From contig NW_002060943.1 in the NCBI RefSeq assembly GCF_000150275.1, positions 1,819,732 to 1,883,731 on the forward strand: 64,000 bases of DNA, written 5' to 3'. The position numbers and the translations under genes were made by a program. The notes under the pieces are model-generated. The model did no database searches. It worked only from the letters and a program-made list of their open reading frames with translations, and was not told the origin of the DNA. This document shows positions 60,490 to 64,000 of this stretch, piece after piece. Position 1 is the stretch's first letter, and every line of letters begins with the position of its first letter. The stretch is from Trichoplax adhaerens (lineage: Eukaryota > Placozoa > Uniplacotomia > Trichoplacea > Trichoplacidae).

Positions 60490-63400
60490 ATGATGTCTTG
60501 CACTACTTATCGAATTTTAAAACCCTCTCAGGTTACCGCAGTAGCCTGCCGTCGAAGTGCTTTATGTTTAGGAATGAGATATTCCACAACTTCTGCTAAT
60601 CCAATAGAAGATCACTCACAGATGTCTAATGTTAAATCCATGGATCAAATCCCAGGACCTAAGGGCTTACCATTCATTGGCACCCTATTAGAATATGCTA
60701 AAAATGATGGATGGGGATTTCAAAATTTTTTTGCAATGACAGAAAAAAGACGACAAGAATATGGACCAATCTATAAGGAGACTATCGGCAATAATCGAAT
60801 GATAGTAGTATCGACATCAGAAGATGCAGAAAAATTGTTACGTGCAGAAGGGAAATATCCTAATAGAAATCCAGTTGCACCACTAGTAGAGTATCGAAAG
60901 AAACGGAATTTATCCCTGGGAGTCTCATTCTCGTAAGTTAAATTCGATTGGATATTTCTAATATCCTATTACATCTTCGAACTTCTTCAGAACTTACCTA
61001 ATATTTATTCTAAAATAATATTATTTGTACTGCTAGACAACTACACCTTACCATCTACAGTAAACTAAAGATTTGAGTATTTTTAGAATAAGATTGATCC
61101 AATCTGCATTAGAACAGTGTCTAAATATGGATCGAATAATATTAACTGACTAGCACGAAGATAACATTAACGCTGTCGCATGCTGAATGATACTGGACTC
61201 AATATCGTTACTTAAAAATTGGTTAGCTAGCTATCCAGTTAATACTTGACTTGCACCAAAACCGTCGTAATCATTTACCACATTACTATCACAGCAACCT
61301 GATCTAGTTATTACCGTACTACCGATTAAAGATAACTTCAATGCTGTCGTATGGTGATACATATTGGAGTCAATATCGTTACTTAAAATTAGTTCGCTTA
61401 CTATCCACTTAATACTTGCACCAAGTCGGTCACGATCTCATAACTCGACACTACTATCATAATAACTCAACTTATTTATTAGTATACTACAGGTGAATGA
61501 TCGAATCTAGCTAGTATCTACATCTTCATCATCAATAAACTGATAGTAGCAACATTCTCATACCTATTGCGTGTAAATGCTTATTTTAGAAAAGATGAAG
61601 AATGGAAAAAATTTCGTAGTGTGATGGACAAGAAAATGATGAGACCACATGAAGTTACATGCTATTCTGATAGAATCAATGATGTCTGCGATGATCTCAT
61701 CCAACGTCTAAAACGATGTCGTGGTAACGACGGTGTTATACCCGATATCGAGAAAGAAATCAATAAATATACAACAGAATGTAAGTAAAAATAAATTAAT
61801 TTACTCGAGAAAACGTTGTTACATAATTTATATATCTTAACTATTTTACATCTACATCACTAGTATGCAAAGATATACAATTCACTGTTATATAAAATAT
61901 AAGGTGCATGACGTTTATAGTTTACCCTCACTAATGCATTTGCGAAATGCCATCTATATCTAGCTATTGCAACTGTTCTATTCGAAAAACGTTTGGGAAT
62001 GTTCAAAGAGCCAATCGAACCTAAAACTGAACAGTTCTATCAATCTATTACCAAAATTTTTGAAGCCACTAATGCAATATTGACTATCCCTCCCTTCATT
62101 TTCAAGTATATCTTTACTAAGCACTGGAAAGAACTTATTAAATGGGGCGATATCGCTTCCGAATTCGCTGATGATATTATTGAAGAAAAAAGAAAACAAA
62201 TTGAAAAGAAGATTGCGAGCAATGATGACATAACTCGATCAAACGATAGAGTCGATTTTCTTACTTATGTTATTGCTACCGGCAAATTAAGCCGAAGGGA
62301 AGCCAATGTAGCCATGATGGAATTACTTTTCGGCGGAGTAGATACGGTACAATAAATAAATAAATAATAAATAATAATATTGATAGAATACTAGTGGTAA
62401 CCCAAATAAGAAGTTAGTGTTAATAATTTAGCAAAGGGCATATCGATTTTACAAATAGTGCAGAAACTAAATTAATACTAGCTACTTCAACATTGATTCA
62501 ATTTAGAAAATCACTTTCATAGTATTTATATTAATCCATAATATAAAAACACTACAACTCTTACTAGAAATATAATCCTACAGTATATAATATACAGTAC
62601 AGTGCACTTAGCTATTTAAATAACACAGTATTTTTGTAGTGATTCGTTTATTGTTCATATCTGGCTTAGCATCGTATACCAGTAGAGAGGTAGGAGTCAT
62701 CCATACGCATGGACTGTATTTGTACATTTTATACTGACATTTTATAGTAATGCTCGCATTTCATAATCAAAATAGTTAATGTATAACATATATATATATG
62801 TTACATAGCAGAATATATTCATTAATTTGTTGCATTTCAAGTGCAATCTAAATACGATGATTAATTATATTATACAATATATATTTAGGCAGCAACGACT
62901 ATTCTATGGACTTTATATAATCTGGGTAAAAATCCACATGTACAAGATAAATTACGAAGCGAGGTTCGTAGCGTTATGGAAGATTGTAAAGAACCGGATA
63001 CAAGTTTAATAGAAAAGATGCCATATTTACGTTCGTGCGTGAAAGAAACATTGAGGTTAGAGTTCCATCAATAGAGTAAAACTATCATTTTATGCCTCAT
63101 TGTAAGATTAGCTGTGACTCGATAACGATAATATATATTTTAACTGAATCAGTCTTGTACATTTGTACAAATTAAAAATCTCATTTCTTCTTTTTTACTA
63201 CTGTAGACTTCAGCCAATTGCCTTTGCTTTACCCCGAATTACTGATAGTGATCTTGTACTTAGCGGATATAAAGTACCAGCCAAGGTATATTCCTTTATA
63301 AAATACAGAAAACCCTTTAATGTATAATTTGCAAGATTTATTTTCTATACGTTGACTTTTATTTACAATGTTTACTAATGCAACATTTAATATATATAAA

Positions 63401-63849
63401 AATAGACTTTAGTAATGATCGCCAGTTACGTTATGGGCAGAGACGAGTCAGCTTTTCCCAATCCTAGCCAGTACATGCCGGAAAGATGGCTAAGAGGCAG
63501 CGATCGCCAAGGATACAATAGCGATAGCCGATTTCAATATTTACCATTTGGTTTTGGTCCACGTATGTGTATTGGAAAACGCGTAGCAGAGATGGAAATA
63601 CATACTTTGTTATCAAAGGTCAGTTTCTTCATACTTGATCTATTATCTCAAGTATACAGATATTATACATATAGCATAGTAATTCATAATAATTTGGTAA
63701 TGACTAAAGAATATTATTAACCTTCTAAAACGCAGCTAATTTTGGAACATGAAATAAAAACCATGAATCCTACTGAAAATACTCTAGTTAACAGGCTCGT
63801 CATGGCCGCCAAGGATAAGATGATAATAGCACTTAATGATTTAAAGTAG
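60490..63849 (+). CDS. Mitochondrial-clan cytochrome P450, copy B
   Basis: Tandem paralog of copy A with the same seven exons and phases: 60490-60932, 61590-61780, 61964-62346, 62889-63055, 63207-63285, 63406-63618 and 63736-63849; 529 residues. Exons 2, 3, 4 and 6 are of identical length to copy A. The presequence ends RYSTTSANP, the hinge is QIPGPKGLPFIGTLLEY, the I helix FGGVDTAATTILWTL, ExxR in KETLRLQP, PERWLRG and heme loop PFGFGPRMCIGKRVAE. All catalytic blocks are intact, so it is probably active. Exon 1 is more diverged in the presequence than in the mature part. The start may be either of two adjacent ATGs (60490 or 60493). Confidence 0.93.
61156..61500. repeat. Tandem duplication of about 172 bp in intron 1 of P450 copy B
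   Basis: GATAACATTAACGCTGTCG ... CTCAATATCGTTACTTAAAA ... CTATCCAGTTAATACTTG recurs as GATAACTTCAATGCTGTCG ... GTCAATATCGTTACTTAAAA ... CTATCCACTTAATACTTG. Copy A has a single version (56929-57060), which explains the longer intron 1 of copy B. Confidence 0.75.
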
Positions 63850-64000
63850 ACATCACGCTATACTTATTTATTTTTATGATATGTGTTAAATACTCATACC
63901 TATTACTTTACAAGATTATATCTTTTCGAATATCTTACGAGTAAAATTATTACACATGTAGATATAAAATACATCATATTGGAGCAGAGATCTGCAACTT
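63850..64000. other. 3' flank of P450 copy B to window edge
   Basis: The remaining 151 bases are AT-rich and presumably hold the 3' UTR. Nothing else seen. Confidence 0.4.

Overview
The window is nuclear DNA of an early-branching animal. I infer a placozoan (Trichoplax or Hoilungia type). The reasons are the AT-rich sequence, short GT-AG introns, clearly metazoan gene families (LAMP, sphingosine kinase, BAX/BAK-type Bcl-2 proteins, mitochondrial-clan P450) and short TTAGGG-type tracts. I have no direct proof of species. Exons were joined by hand from splice sites, reading phase and family motifs. Lengths given for spliced proteins are my own sums.

Layout. 0-10.4 kb: two paralogous LAMP-type lysosomal membrane glycoprotein genes on the minus strand; the first runs off the left edge. 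10.4-14.4 kb: AT-rich DNA with degenerate repeats. 14.7-19.9 kb: a 14- or 15-exon ATG4 cysteine protease gene on the plus strand. 22.3-27.2 kb: a seven-exon sphingosine kinase gene on the minus strand, convergent with ATG4. 28-30.5 kb: repeat-rich. 31.5-32.9 kb: an intronless OTUD3-type deubiquitinase gene on the minus strand. 34.5-37.8 kb: a three-exon Bcl-2 family gene on the plus strand, preceded by a TATA box and a tandem-repeat array. 41.1-42.0 kb: an intronless single-pass membrane protein with a C2-like domain. 42.5-45.7 kb: a three-exon gene on the minus strand for a MutS protein of the bacterial MutS1 / mitochondrial MSH1 type. 45.7-49.3 kb: repeats, including an array of inverted-repeat hairpins. 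49.3-50.4 kb: a two-exon BAX/BAK-type gene on the plus strand. 50.4-56.2 kb: no gene seen, with a 192-bp tandem repeat. 56.2-63.85 kb: two tandem, seven-exon mitochondrial cytochrome P450 genes on the plus strand.

The genes fall into two loose themes. The left half is lysosome, autophagy and lipid signalling: two LAMPs, ATG4, sphingosine kinase and a deubiquitinase. The right half is mitochondrial: a Bcl-2 family member, a BAX/BAK-type member, an organellar-type MutS and two mitochondrial P450s. Whether this is more than chance cannot be judged from one window. The most notable items are the MSH1-like MutS gene in an animal nuclear genome, the two Bcl-2 family genes on the same strand 15 kb apart, the recent P450 duplication, and the repeat families, especially the frequent GTACTG/CAGTAC palindromes and the promoter-proximal array before the Bcl-2 family gene.
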